A DNA stretch of 64,000 bases from Allium sativum (GCA_030737875.1 CM060926.1:162017579-162081578), one strand, 5' to 3'; shown: positions 37,563 to 49,993, numbered from the stretch's first letter. The notes: generated from the letters alone by a model not told the origin. Numbers and translations are program-made.

Positions 37563-38700
37563 TTGCAAAATTTTAACGTTAAACTCTCTCTATTTTTTTA
37601 GAATGAATGAACTTCAAAGTCGAAGTGAAATATTTGGGTGGCTTAGCTGTAGAATTGATTTAATTGTTAAGAGTGGTTAATCAATCAAAGAGTTAATGTT
37701 ATTTACAAACCATTGAAACATTAATGGTCATGAACCCACAGCGTTAATTAAACCAAAATTAACCAGGTTCAAAATTTAGAAGGGGAAAAAAAGCGGTAAG
37801 TAAAATTTTCAGAAGGTCGCGCTTTCCAGTTCCCTAAAAATTAAACTCGCTCTCCACCAATTTATTCCACCTCTCTAGTCCCTAGGTTAATCTTTAATTA
37901 AAAAATTTCCTCACCGCCTTTCAGTTCCCCAAAATCCCCAATCAAGTCGTTCTCCCCAATTGATTTCACCTCGCAAGTTTAATCTGGGGTTAAGATTTGC
38001 CGATGGGTCGGAACTAGGGTTAGGGTTAGGGTGTACTGCAGTCTTACGGTGGCGCCGGCTTGGACATGATTTGTGTTGATGGCAGTAGGCGTTTCAGCGC
38101 TTGGATCAGTGGAGCTTGATCGACCTCAGACGGTCAGATGGAGGAGCGACATGGTGGACTTTGTAGCGTGCGGTTGTTCAGATATTGTGAGAGGAAACAA
38201 AGGCGTGAAAAGGAAGAAAGGGTATTGGCCTGATTACACTAAACCGTAAAATTTGTTTTGACTAATTATATTATAAAAGGGATAATTATCTAATTAAAGG
38301 GTGAACTAAAACTGGAATCACTTTTTGTGCAAAGCAGTTGTGGGTGCGAACCGTGAAAACGTAGAAGGTGAAGTCTAAGGGAATTTGTTTTAGTACGAGA
38401 ATGGATTTGTGACCATTTGAAAAAGAAAAAAATGGATGTGATGTGTAGTAAGAAGGGTGGTTGGTCTTTGTACGTACTGGGATGGAATGGTAGGATTTAT
38501 GGCAGTGTGGTTTCTCCTTCCTGAACGATGGTGTGAAGTCATGAGCAGAAACAAAAGGAACGAGAGACAGTAAAAGGGAATTTTACAGGGCCGTAACGAT
38601 TAAAGTAAGATGATTAAATTTAAGTAACATTTAATTTACCGATAAATATTATTAGTTAAAATAATTAAAACACGAATGTTTAATACAGGTATGATGTTTA
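37563..38700. other. Interior of the CACTA element, not assigned
   Basis: There is no clear coding segment. The sequence from about 37960 to 38240 is less A+T-rich than its surroundings and may be another captured host fragment, for example a promoter or 5' region (inference). A short AGGGTTAGGGTTAGGG run lies at 38015-38030. Confidence 0.35.
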
Positions 38701-38740
38701 ATGTACAGCAGCGTGTTGAATGAGCGGAAGCAGTGCTGAA

Positions 38741-39136
38741 CAGTCAGAGTGCACTACTGAACAAGCCTACGCTTGGACCAAGGTAAAATTAAGTTTTGTT
38801 AGTTTTCCATTTTCTTTGTTTGATGTTATCTCATTGATTAAATAAGATAAGGACTACTGTTTCCATTTACCAATGTTTCTGGATCATATAGGGTAAAGCT
38901 ATCTTTGCTAGCGGCAACCCATTTGACCCTGTTGAATACAATGGAATGAGTGCCAGGCTAGGTTTGAACCAATATTGGGATTTATTAAGAATCAGTCCAC
39001 GGTTATTGAATCTAGTTTGTTTTAATTTCTTTCTCCTATGTGCAGTCAAACAATGTTTACATTTTCCCTGGATTCGGCCTTGGCTTGATAATGTCAGGAG
39101 CCATTCGTGTGCATGATGAGTTGCTTCTTGCAGCCT
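38741..39136 (+). pseudogene. Captured NADP-dependent malic enzyme fragment (three exon-like blocks)
   Basis: Three blocks match consecutive parts of plant NADP-malic enzyme, the enzyme that decarboxylates malate to pyruvate with NADP. Block 1 (38741-38782) reads QSECTTEQAYAWTK and ends at a GT donor. Block 2 (38892-38961) follows an AG acceptor and reads GKAIFASGNPFDPVEYNG. Its end is damaged: a short deletion and a TAG replace the expected VPGQ end. Block 3 (39046-39136) follows a TATGTGCAG acceptor, reads [19 protein letters not shown] then [10 protein letters not shown], and stops at a GTAAGT donor. Retained splice-site-like borders and intron-sized gaps indicate capture from genomic DNA rather than from mRNA. 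It covers only a small C-terminal part of the enzyme and cannot be functional. A longer form may exist in other copies of this transposon. Confidence 0.85.
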
Positions 39137-39756
39137 GTAAGTAAATAAATGGCGTAAAGATTGTAATAATGCACAAAATGTTCATATGCTAGGATTGGGT
39201 CATATATATGAAAAAGATAAATGGCATAAAGATTTCCTTGTCTTCGACTAGTGTACTCCCGTAGGATATGCAATTTTTTGTGGATAACTTGTGCTTGTAC
39301 TAAGTTGCTTTGTAACGGTCAAGTATGTAATAATGTACGAAATGTTGTCTAAAAGTTATTGTTTGTAATACTGAATATTTGATTATTTTAATAAATTAGT
39401 TTGCAAATAACTGTAATATCGGATTTGCTTATGGAGTATTGCTATATTTAGTGTATTGTCTTTTCAGTTGCAAAAGATGTTTATTTTTTTAAAACCCAAA
39501 TGTCAATCACAACGGTGCATAACAGTTGTAGTACATTTTATTACAACGGTGCATAACTGTTGTAATAAAGTTTATTACAACAGTGGAAAAAGTTGTAAAA
39601 TATACATATTACAACGGTGTTGCAACAGTGCAAAAAAGTTGTAAAAGATATTAGTCTATTACAACTTCTTCATACACGACGGTTTGCCCACCGTTGTAAA
39701 ATGTATATTACAACGGTGTTCCACCGTTGTAATAGGGTCATTTTGTTGTAGTGTTA

Positions 39757-39987
39757 GTTCTGGAATTAAACACGTTAAACACCTCATCAAAATAGAATCA
39801 GTAGTATTCTAAGGCGAGTAGCTCATTAGAGATAGGATTAGTAATGTCCTATAATGAGCAGCAGAATAGCAAAATAATTTGATCAGTACATCATTATCTT
39901 TCCATATGTTCTTCTGCTTTTACCATTTCTTAAAATTATCATTTCTGTGGGCCTGACTCTTTTCTTGCTTATACAGATTTGACAGAG
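39757..39987 (+). other. Leader of C between CACTA and gag
   Basis: Untranslated leader. It contains two related words (AATCAGTAGTATTCTAAGG and ATTAGTAATGTCCTATAAT) that resemble the PBS-proximal leader of F. It ends at the gag ATG. Confidence 0.6.
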
Positions 39988-42900
39988 ATGGCTACGAGAG
40001 CTAGAGGTAAAGGTCGAGGAGGCCGAGGCCAAGGACGGGGGAATATTCCCATTGCTGAGGAGCCTATGATTCAACCTGATCTTGAGGGTGTAGTACCACC
40101 ACCATCGCCCCCGCAGCCATTTGATCTTGAACGAGTGGCTAAGAAATACAAAAATTTGGGAGGCCTGCAATTCTCTGGCACCGGTACGGTAACTGAAGCC
40201 CTAGCTTGGTTAAAGACATGCGAAAAAATCTTTGCTGGCTTAGGACTTGAGGATCATAGGAAAAGATTCATGTCCGCTTGGTTATTGAAAGACGAAGCGC
40301 TATTATGGTGGGAAGCCATCGCCTTAGACGAGCTAGAGATGTCATGGGCGCAATTCAAAGTGTTGTTCAAGGAGAAGTTCATTCCTGAGCAGGAGATGGA
40401 ACGCCTACACGACGAGTTTGCAAATCTCCAACAAGGAGATTGCACGATTCAGGAATATCTCAACAAGTTTACCCAACTGTCCCTTTATGCGCTCGAGCTT
40501 GTTCAGAATGCTAAGGAGAAGAACAAGAGAATCTTCCATGGACTTCAGAGTAAGTACCAAAGCAGAACAACAAGGCACATTAAACTTCCATTCGCCGAGA
40601 TGGTAGAGATGGCATGCAACTATGAAAGCTTGGATAAGAGAAACTTTGAAGAAGACCGTGCAAAGAACCAAACTAGCAACAGGCGAAAGTCTTCAGGGAA
40701 GCAACCCGAATCAAGCAACTCAGCAGCCGCAAAGCCACAAGCAAATAGGCAACCAAGGGGAAATTGTCAGAATTGCAACCAAAGTGGGCATTGGGCTAAT
40801 GAGTGCAACGCTCCCAAACGGTAGAAGACAAGTCAGTCTGGTCCTAGCCAGAACCGCCAGGATAACAGGAAGTGCTTCAACTGTCATTAGAAGGGGCACA
40901 TCAAGAAAAATTGTCCATTGCAGAAGAATTCCCAGGTAGCTCATGTATATGGCGGAGCGGATCCGCCAGCTTCTTCCTCGGGAGCAGGTAAACCCGATGT
41001 TTTGGGAGGTACCCTTACTATTAAAAATATTCCTGTTTCCGTGCTATTTGACACTGGTGCATCACAAAGTTTCATTTCAAGTAACACTGTTAAAAAGTTA
41101 AATTTAAAATTGAGAAATGTCAAAGTATTGATTAGAGTTCATAATCCGATAGGAGGTTCTCTTGTTCTCAGTTTATATTGTAGAGTGCCCGTCTCTTATT
41201 CTTATTTCCGGTTTTCTTTTGATTTGATCATTATGGATTTTTCTGAGTTCGATATCTTTCTTGGACTAGATTGGTTAACGAGATATGAAGCTGAGGTTAG
41301 ATGTGCCGAAAGAGTAGTTAAAATTAAGACAAGATTTGGAGATATTATTTCTATACCATGTCACGGCTCGGATACAAATAGAAAAGAATTTTGGTATGCT
41401 CTGGAAGTTACTCCTACTTCTCTTGAAAATATTCCTGTCGTTAAACATTATGCGGATGTGTTTGAAGAAGTTGATAGGTTACCTCCGCGAAGAGAAATTG
41501 ACTTCAAGATCGAGTTAATTCCGAATGCAAGGCCAGTTGTGCACTCTATTCGGAGAATGACATTGAAAGAGAAAGAAGAATTGGGCGATCAAACGTGACA
41601 ATTGCTATGGAAGGGTCTGATCAGACCTAGCTTCTCTAATTGGGGTGCAGCTGTAGTGTTTGTTCCTAAGTCAGACGGTACTCTCCGATTGTGTGTTGAT
41701 TACCGAGACCTCAACAAGCAGACGCTCAAGAATAAATATCCATTACCCCGCATAGATGACTTATTGGATCAATTAAATGGAGCGCAAGTATTTTCCAGAA
41801 TGGGCCTAGCTACAGGTTTCCATCAACTGCATATTACCGAAGAATGTGTTCCTTTGACAACTTTCAGAGGTCCAGACGTATTTTATGAGTGGTTAGTAAT
41901 GCCGTTCGGCTTATGTAACGCTCTAGCTTATTTTGTTGATCTAATGAACAGAGTATTCAGAGAAGTCTTGAATAAATTTGTCCTAGTTTTCATTGATGAT
42001 ATTTTAATCTTCTCTAAGTTAGAGAAAGAGCACGCTAAACATTCAGAACAAGTGTTGGAGATTCTGAGAAAGAACGTCTTAAAAGATAAATTTTCTAAAT
42101 GTATATTCTGGCAAAATGAAGTGAAATTCCTTTGTCACGTAGTATCAAAGAAAGGAATTTCACTGGATCCAAGCAAAATTACAGCAATTCAAGATTGGAA
42201 GCAGCCTACTACACCCACAGAAGTCTGAAGTTTTCTAGGATTGGATAGTTATTATTGGAAATTCGTTAAGGATTTTTCGAAGATATCCGGTTCATTAACA
42301 AAGCTTACAAAGAAGCACGCAAGATTTAATTGGACTCCGGAATGTGAGGCGGCTTTCCAAGAGCTGAAATTAAGATTGATGACTGCTCCCATATTAACAA
42401 TTATCGATGGCAATCAAGATTTGAAGGTCTATAAAGATGCTTCTATTGAAGGTCTTGGTGCGGTATTAATGCAAAGAGGCCAAGTAGTTGCTTATGCTAG
42501 CCGTCAGTTGAAGCTGCATGAGAAGAGGTATGCAACTCATGATCTTGAGTTGTTAGCCATCGTGTTTACTTTGAAAATATGGAGGCACTATCTTTTGGGT
42601 GAAAAGTTCGAATTATATACCAGTCATCAGTCCTTGAAGTATTTGTTCACCCAGAAAGACTTGAATTTGAGACAACAGCATTGGCTAGAATTTCTTGCAG
42701 CGTACGATCTAGATATTCTGTATACGCCGGGAAAAGCCAATGTGGTAGCGGATGCGCTTAGCAGAAAAACCGCAATCATTGCCAATCTTATAATCACGCC
42801 TTCGTTGATTGATAAGATCTCTGTGCTTCAGAAAGACGATGAATTTATTCAGAGGATTAGCAAGAGAATCAAGGAAGGCGAACCCTCGAGTTTCCAGATT

Positions 42901-44135
42901 GATAATAAGGGAGTTCTGAGATTAAAAGGCCGAATTTGCATCCCGAATATTTCTGAGCTCCGAAGAGAAGTAATAGATGAATGTCACAAGTCCAAACTTA
43001 GTATCCATCCAAGAGTGAGAAAAATGTATAATGATCTCAAACGCACATTCTGGTTGAGGGCAATGAAAAGAGACATTTCTTTATATGTTAACAGGTGCTC
43101 TACTTGTAAACAATTCAAAAGCGATCAACAGAAACTTGCTGGATTATTACAACCATTAGAGGTTCCAAATTGGAAGTGGGAGCAAATCTCCATGGATTTC
43201 ATAGATGGTTTGCCCCAAGCCAAGAAAGGAAATGACAGTATATGGGTGATCGTAGATCGCTTCACGAAGACCACCCATTTTATACCTGTCAAATCATCTA
43301 GAACAGCTCATAGTCTGGCGCAAATTTATTTTAAAAGAAATCGTTAGACTACATAGAGTGCCGATCATATTGTTGGTGATCGTGATCCGATATTACCTAG
43401 TAAATTCTGGGAAGCATTCCAAGAAGAGCTAGGGACAAAGTTAAATCTAAGCACCGCATATCATCCTCAAACAGATGGCCAAACTGAGAGGGTTAACCAT
43501 ATACTAGAAGATTTACTGCGGGCTTGTATTATTGATTTTGGCGGATCATGGGAAGATCACTTGCATAGAACCTGGCAATAGACTTGTATTGGGTCCCGAT
43601 ATGATTCGTGAAGCTTCCGACAAAGTCGATTTCATCAAGAAACGATTACAAACAGCTCAAAGCCGACAGAAGAGTTATGCAGACTCTATAATTTGCTATT
43701 GGTGATTATGTGTATTTACGAGTTTCTCTGATGAGGGGAGTAGTCAGATTCGGGAAAACAGGGAAGTTGGCGCCTAGATTTATTGGTTCATTTCCTATAC
43801 TTGAACGGATTGGAACTCTTGCTTATAGGGTTCAATTACCTGACTGGTTGCCTGGAGTACATGATGTATTTCACATGTCTCAACTTCGAAGGCATGTGCA
43901 TGATCCAGATTCGATTGTGGAAGAAGCAGCGCAACAGGGCTTGGATATTACTCCAGAATTGGCAGTGAGAAGAGAGCCGATAAAGATTATTGGCAAAGAA
44001 AATAAAGAGCTAAGGAATAAGAAAGTTCATTTAGTTAAAGTGCAGTGGAGTGGAGATCCCAGAGACTGTACTTGGGAAACTGAAGAGAGCATTAAGCAAG
44101 CTTATCCCAATTGCAGAGTGGACATCTCTGATTAA
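39988..44135 (+). pseudogene. C gag-pol polyprotein, interrupted by stops and deletions
   Basis: One frame runs from the ATG of MATRARGKGRG to about 43347. Gag has a basic Arg/Gly N-terminus and the capsid motif WLLKDEALLWWEA. Its first zinc knuckle is CQNCNQSGHWANEC and its second is CFNCH-stop-KGHIKKNC. Protease has LFDTGASQSFIS. In the reverse transcriptase, [11 protein letters not shown] and [10 protein letters not shown] are present, but motif A reads [10 protein letters not shown], so its catalytic Asp is lost. RNase H has YKDAS and [10 protein letters not shown], where the last catalytic Asp is lost. Integrase has [19 protein letters not shown] and HPQTDGQTERVN, but about 40 residues are deleted near 43570, and frameshifts occur near 43335, 43370 and 43690. 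The chromodomain-like tail (LVKVQWSGDPRDCTWETE) ends at 44135. In-frame stops are at 40822, 40888, 41596 and 42226. Probably Tekay/Del-like. Confidence 0.9.
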
Positions 44136-44205
44136 CTCTGGTGCAAGGTACATTTACAATATTTTACATTTCTGTTTTGTTTCCTTTTCGAGGACGAAAA
44201 GTTTT
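44136..44205 (+). other. 3' untranslated stretch of C
   Basis: A short stretch between the chromodomain stop and the PPT. It contains TTTTCGAGGACGAAAAGTTT, a small palindromic block also found at the same place in F. Confidence 0.6.
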
Positions 44206-44217
44206 AAGTGGGGGAGA
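44206..44217 (+). other. Polypurine tract of C
   Basis: AAGTGGGGGAGA lies immediately upstream of the 3' LTR start TTGTAACAACCCGG. Confidence 0.9.
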
Positions 44218-47200
44218 TTGTAACAACCCGGAAAATCAGAGCCAATTTAAAAATTTTATTTTGAATAATTTTAATAGAAATTTGGTTAGAATTTAAAATT
44301 CCATTTTTAAATAATATAAAAGCCCTTAAAAATAGCAATTTTGCAAACGACCTCCATTTTCGATGAAACTACTTTGGTTGGATCCGGAATGTCAATTTAT
44401 TTATAGGCTTAAAATTTCATAATTTTTGGAATCAATATGTGAGCGTGGAAAAGCAAAACGTATTTTGCAAATACAGTGCAAATTGGATCGACCAGAAAAT
44501 GGCCATTTTTCAAACGGTCTCCAAATTCGACGAAATCTGTTTTGTTGGGACTGTATCGCCCCAACATAGCTAGATTTATTTCTCTGGAATTTTTGGAATC
44601 AGTATGTGGCCCCGGTAAATTAAAATGTACGTTCAAATCTAAAATTGAATGTTTTATATTTTAATTTGAAGAATAACTGACTGTAATAGTCGAATGGGCT
44701 TACGAAACATATTCCATTGTGTCCGGAATGGGGGTATTTAGTTAGGGGCGACACTCTTTGGGTTTGATTTGGAGCTCGGATTAGAAAACCCTATTTTTGG
44801 AATAATTATATAAATGGACCAATAGAATTAATCCATTCATAATTTATTTTCCAGAAAATTTATAATAAAAAACCCATACCCTTCACAATCGACGGCGGCT
44901 AGGTCTTCACTTCTTCTCTCCTCAAATCCGGCGAATCCACTCAATAAAATCGAGTGCTCCAGTTGAGGTTTTTGAAGATCTTCTCATCCTCTTCAAATCC
45001 ATATAGATTATACCCCCTATCGTCAAGTAATCGCTGAGAATTACCTTCGTGAAGTTCACGACTTCAAGCCGCTGCCGCCCTTTAGATCCGCCGCCGATCT
45101 GCACCAGACCCCCAGGCGCGGGCGCGACCTTCCTTCCTTCTTGACGTGGTCAACTCCGATCATCACATCAAGCTTCGGATTGAGCGCTAAATCGAACCAT
45201 AGTTCGGAACCAATTACTAAAGGTATACGGCTTGGTTAAATTTAAATGATTATAATGCTTTAAAGCATTGTGATGTATGATTTATTAATAAAAATCATAT
45301 CTTTTTCGTATATTGTCCAAATTCAGTGAAACAAGAGACACCGGGACCGTGACACCATACGCTACATTCTAGAAGAGGCTAGAGCGCATTCAGAGCTCGC
45401 TACAATTTAAGAAGGATTAAAAAGCATCATGAGATTTCTAAACTCGATTAAAATAGAAATAAAATATGTTAGGTTGTAGACGGAGTTTAGTAGCTCCCGA
45501 CACCCGTCGTCCACAAACCATGGACGACTCGATTAAGTTGTGGTATGAAATTTGGTTTTGATTGTGAATGGTTGATTATGGCTGCAACAAGATTGGATTT
45601 GTTTGTGGAAAATTCATTGTGATATGAAAATGATTGAAATGTTGAAATCATTTAAATAAGCCCCCTTGTAAAAGCCACGAGGCCTAAGGTAGCGCGAGGA
45701 GCCGTACTCGGGACGGTGCCAGTTTTAATTACCCTACCGCTATAATGCTGAAATTTTCTAAAATATTCATGTGTTTGAATTATATTCATGTGTTGAATTA
45801 TGTCCATGTGTTGATAAAATATTCATGATTACCATAAATTGTTTTAAAAATAAAAATCACATTTTAATTATGCGTATGAAGTATATTAAATATTCATTGA
45901 AATAAAACGTTTAAACAATAAAAATCACATTTTTATTGTATGGTTGAGTCACTAAAAATACTCAAGTGTTGAATAAAATATTGGAACGATAAAAATATCA
46001 TTTTTATCATGTATTTGAGTCACTAAAAATACTCAAGTGTTGAATAAAATATTGGAACGATAAAAATATCATTTTTATCATGTATTTGAGTCACTAAAAT
46101 ACACAAGTGTTGAATAAAATATTGGAATTATAAAAATATCATTTTTATCATGTATTTGAGTCACTAAAAATACTCAAGTGTTGAATAAAATATTGAAACG
46201 ATAAAATATCATTTTTATCATGTATTTGAGTCACTAAAAGTATTCATTTGTTGATTAAATTGATTGAACAGTAAAATTTACATTTTTATTGTGTATGTGA
46301 AGTGCTAAAAATATTCATGTGTTGAATAAATTCTTTGAACGATAAAAATATTATTTTTATCATGTATACGACTCATTAAAAATACACATGTGTTGAAACA
46401 AATATTTGTTGGCTATAAATATTATTTTTAACATTTATATGAACCAAATAAAATAGTCATGTGTTGAAATATATTTTTGTTCGCCAAAAATATCATTTTT
46501 ATCCTATGTATGAAGTGTTAAAAATATCCGAGTGTTGAAATAAATATTTGTTCATTGAAAATATTAGTTTTAACATGTATATGAAGTGTTAAAAATAACC
46601 ATTTATGAAAATAAACATTTGTGTGCTAGAAATATTATTTTTAGTTTAGTTATGCATATATATACATATGTTGAACAGGAAAATGGATTAGCTATTGAGT
46701 AAAGAATTTATTTGCATGCCCGACAAATAGGTAAGCCTTAATGAGTCGGCTGCGCAATTTTATTATTATATAAACTCCTGTGAATGCCATTGGATGCGGA
46801 GTGCTGGTTGTTCTGTGTGAGATTATTAAGGTCGCCATAGGATAGCAACAATTAATTTTGAACTACACCACATGACATACTTCTTGAAGATAGCATACTC
46901 TATCATATACCACATAAGCATTTGGAGCTTATGTGACGAGGTTGAAGATTACCATACAAGCAAGTGGCTTGTATGGCGATGACTGTATTACAGGTTGAAC
47001 GGATCATGAACTGTTATGGACTAAATAAAATAAACCGGTAAATTGTCATATTTAATAAAAAACCTCACACGGGTGTAGAGTTGACAATAATCATGTCTCT
47101 CTAGTTATTACATACGACACATGGATTATTTATTTTCCAACACTGGGTGAGGTGACGAGATTTATCTCTGGAGTAATTTTACACACTCCCTCGGGCATAG

Positions 47201-47615
47201 AATATGACACTAAAAATTGTGTATGCTTATATTGGATTTATTGGGTGACTAATACGGCCTAATAAATTTCCAAACTCCTCTCCGTACAAAGGAGGTTATG
47301 GCGATTTTTTTCGAAATTTAAAGGCGTTAGCCAAATTTTTGAAGTGAAAACGGTTTGGAAATCGTCGAATGAATTATATTTTTTTATATATAAATATATA
47401 TAAAAATAAAATGAATCGCGCAGCTGCCATTCGCGTTTTGGAATCATAATTTTAAACGATTATACCAAGAAATCCGACCATCGGATTTCCCCAAAACTGA
47501 AACTGTTGGGTTCGCTTTGGAAAGATCTTTCCAACGATATAAAATTTGTTGAGATCGAACGGTTAGATTGTGTGAAATGTTTAATTCAAGTCTGAATAAA
47601 AACAGTGCCGGAATG

Positions 47616-47661
<46 letters not shown>

Positions 47662-49893
47662 CGAATCGCGTGCGGCAGTTCGCGTTTTGGAATCGTAACT
47701 TTAAACGATTATACCGGGAGATCCGACCATCGGATTTTCCCGAAACCGGAACCGTTGGGTTCGCTTTGGAAATATCTTTTCAACGATATAAATTTTATTA
47801 AAATCCAACGGATAGATTTTGAGATATGTGTAAATCAAATTTAATGAATAACAGCGCCAGGGCCGCGTAATGGCCTGAAGCGTCGTTTAATTAAATCGAG
47901 CTATATTATTATAAATAAAAATAGCGATATATCGTTATAAAATATTATAAGCGATATGGAATGGAAATAAACCAATTTTACTTGGTTTGTTTGATATTTT
48001 GATGGTTGGATGTGTTTGACATGAAAATTATATTAATGAACTGAAATGTGGATGTCAAATAATTTAGCCATGGAAAGAATTGATTTGAATTCTATATGTA
48101 CGTGAATTATTTGAAAAGGCCGAGTTAATTCTCATTTCAAATAATTGATCGACGAATAAAAGTCGAAGATATGAAGACGGTGCAAGACCAGTGATCTTCA
48201 CATCGTGTGGATTGCTACTGATGCCTTAGATATGGGTAGCTCCCTTGATGAGGTTACCGTGGCAGTGGTCTGGACGTACTTGTTGATCGTCCGGATGAGC
48301 GAGGGCCTCTCTTCCGTATTGGACATATGGAACGAGGAATAAGGTGCCTCCGGTTTCGTTCAGACCCAGAACGAACTTTTAAATAGATGTGTGTCTAACA
48401 TTGGATTTTATTCTGTGTTGATTGATCTCTATTAAATATATATCTGTTTGGTGGCGGAGAATTTATTCTCTTGCTTAACACCCTTCTCTGAGACGTACGA
48501 GCTCAGAGGTTATATATCGATAGACATCAGTCGCATGGAGTGAATTGCCTGTGTGGCATGCGGAGATGCAGTGATCAAGGCTTTTGTTGAAAAGCAGAGT
48601 CGTGTGGTTGATGATCAAAGCACGACCTTAAAGGGCATAGCTTTGTGTATAGCGTTAATTCGCGAGCATCACACATCGGTATGAGTTAAAAACGGGATAA
48701 GGGAACCCAAGGAGGACATGACGTTTCTTTCTAGCTATGGGTGGTGTCGGGGTTTTGCAAGCCCTGACATTTATATTATTTTACCTTTGTGGTTGTTGGA
48801 ATGCGAGGCGCCTCGGTTATATCGGTCTCTACAGAGCCGACGGATAGGTCCGATAGGACCGAGAAACGTGTGTTCAGGAATTGTCAATCCTCAAACATAA
48901 GGGAGAACCGGCCTTGGAGGATCCAAGGGTTCTTTGCGGGGAATCCTGAGGCATTTGCTAGAGTGTCTCGAAGCCGGCGAGGACTACATCCCTTGCCTCG
49001 ACTCATGATGGAATCCAAATTTCCAATATGAAATTACGGATTTGATTGTAAACCTATATATAGCGACATAGTAGATGATAGCTATGCCGTCTATGATTTA
49101 TACATTATGATTGAATTTGCTTTTGAAACATATATGCACTAGTAATAATATCAAATGCTTTTGCTTTATACGTATTAAGCATATTTTGGCCATTATAAGG
49201 TAAAACTCTATCCTCCGGCTTGCGTTGCATTGTGTGATGGGACTTGAGTCTTATAATGGCTTCATTTTTCTAAAAAGCATTGCGTTGTTTAAATAATTTA
49301 CTTTATTCATGCACTGGCAATCACTGGAGTAAACCCATTCCGCGTTAGCGGCGTGGTCCTATGATTTGCCTTATTATTGTTGTTTAACCAGTTAAGTAGA
49401 TTTCTCATACCAGTCCCATGACTGACTCGTAGTTTGTTTCACTTTGCAAACTCGGGTGCCCTTATTTTTACACGGGAAGCCTAGTGACAGGTTACAGGAT
49501 GTATTTTGGCTTTGCACTATAGCATGGAGTGCACTTTTGGCTTATGGCGAGGGCTTTCTTTATCTGTATTTTGGCTATTGACATTACCGCCAGTATTATC
49601 ATATGTATATGTGCCGCTGATCGCGATGTAGACTGATTATCTCTATTATGTCTTATCTCATGTATATGTAATGTTGATCTCGATGTAAACTGATCATTTC
49701 TTTTATGCACTAAGTTGTATCCTATGACTATGCTACTCTGATGTTTATTACATTTTATGATTCTACTGTCATATTGATGTAAATTATTCTATTTCATACG
49801 TATGCTATTATTTGTACTCTGCTAATGTTGATCAATGTGTTATATTCCAATGATTATCCTTACTTCCGTGACACAGGGGTTTTGGGTTATCAC
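44218..49893 (+). repeat. 3' LTR of C (5,676 bp)
   Basis: The partner of 31285-36990. It has four, not five, full 71-bp units (45946-46228), shifted (TA)n lengths and many point differences. It carries the same duplicated 230-bp block with palindromes at 47472-47486 and 47721-47735. Confidence 0.9.
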
Positions 49894-49993
49894 GGATGCA
49901 ATGGCGCAGTCCGTTTCCCTTAATTCTGAATATTAAATTAATTATTATTTAATTTATCCTCTTCTAGAGTTGTTAAAATTACGGGTTGTTACA
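49894..49993 (-). repeat. B 3' LTR, proximal 100 bp
   Basis: This is the part of the B 3' LTR on the far side of C. It ends on the plus strand with ACGGGTTGTTACA, the minus-strand LTR start. It matches 60950-61049. Confidence 0.9.

Larger units (their letters stand above)
37020..39753 (+). mobile_element. Non-autonomous CACTA (En/Spm-type) transposon with captured gene pieces
   Basis: The ends are inverted CACTACAACAAAA repeats (37020 rightwards and 39753 leftwards). The 3-bp duplication TTA (37017-37019 and 39754-39756) is the hallmark of this superfamily. Subterminal zones (about 37045-37200 and 39500-39740) are filled with ACAACGGTG and its complement CACCGTTGT, often as hairpin pairs, as expected for transposase binding arrays. 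No transposase frame was recognised in its 2,734 bp. The centre holds exon-like segments of NADP-malic enzyme. It sits between the PBS and gag of C, so it inserted after C. Confidence 0.92.
31285..49893 (+). mobile_element. Element C: chromovirus with 5.7 kb LTRs
   Basis: LTRs lie at 31285-36990 and 44218-49893. Both start (T)TGTAACAACCCGG and end GGGTTATCA(C). The flanking GGATG (31280-31284 and 49894-49898) is the target duplication. The uninterrupted site survives in the other B LTR near 60950 as GAGACGGATGCAATGG, which proves that C entered the B LTR. PBS is at 36994-37005, PPT at 44206-44217, and gag-pol at 39988-44135. The leader holds a CACTA transposon. The LTRs differ by many substitutions and by tandem repeat number, so C is clearly older than F. 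Confidence 0.93.

Noticed and set aside
38015..38032. Telomere-like TTAGGG repeats
   Set aside because: Only about two and a half units, not the usual plant TTTAGGG, and embedded in a transposon; too short to be a telomeric tract.
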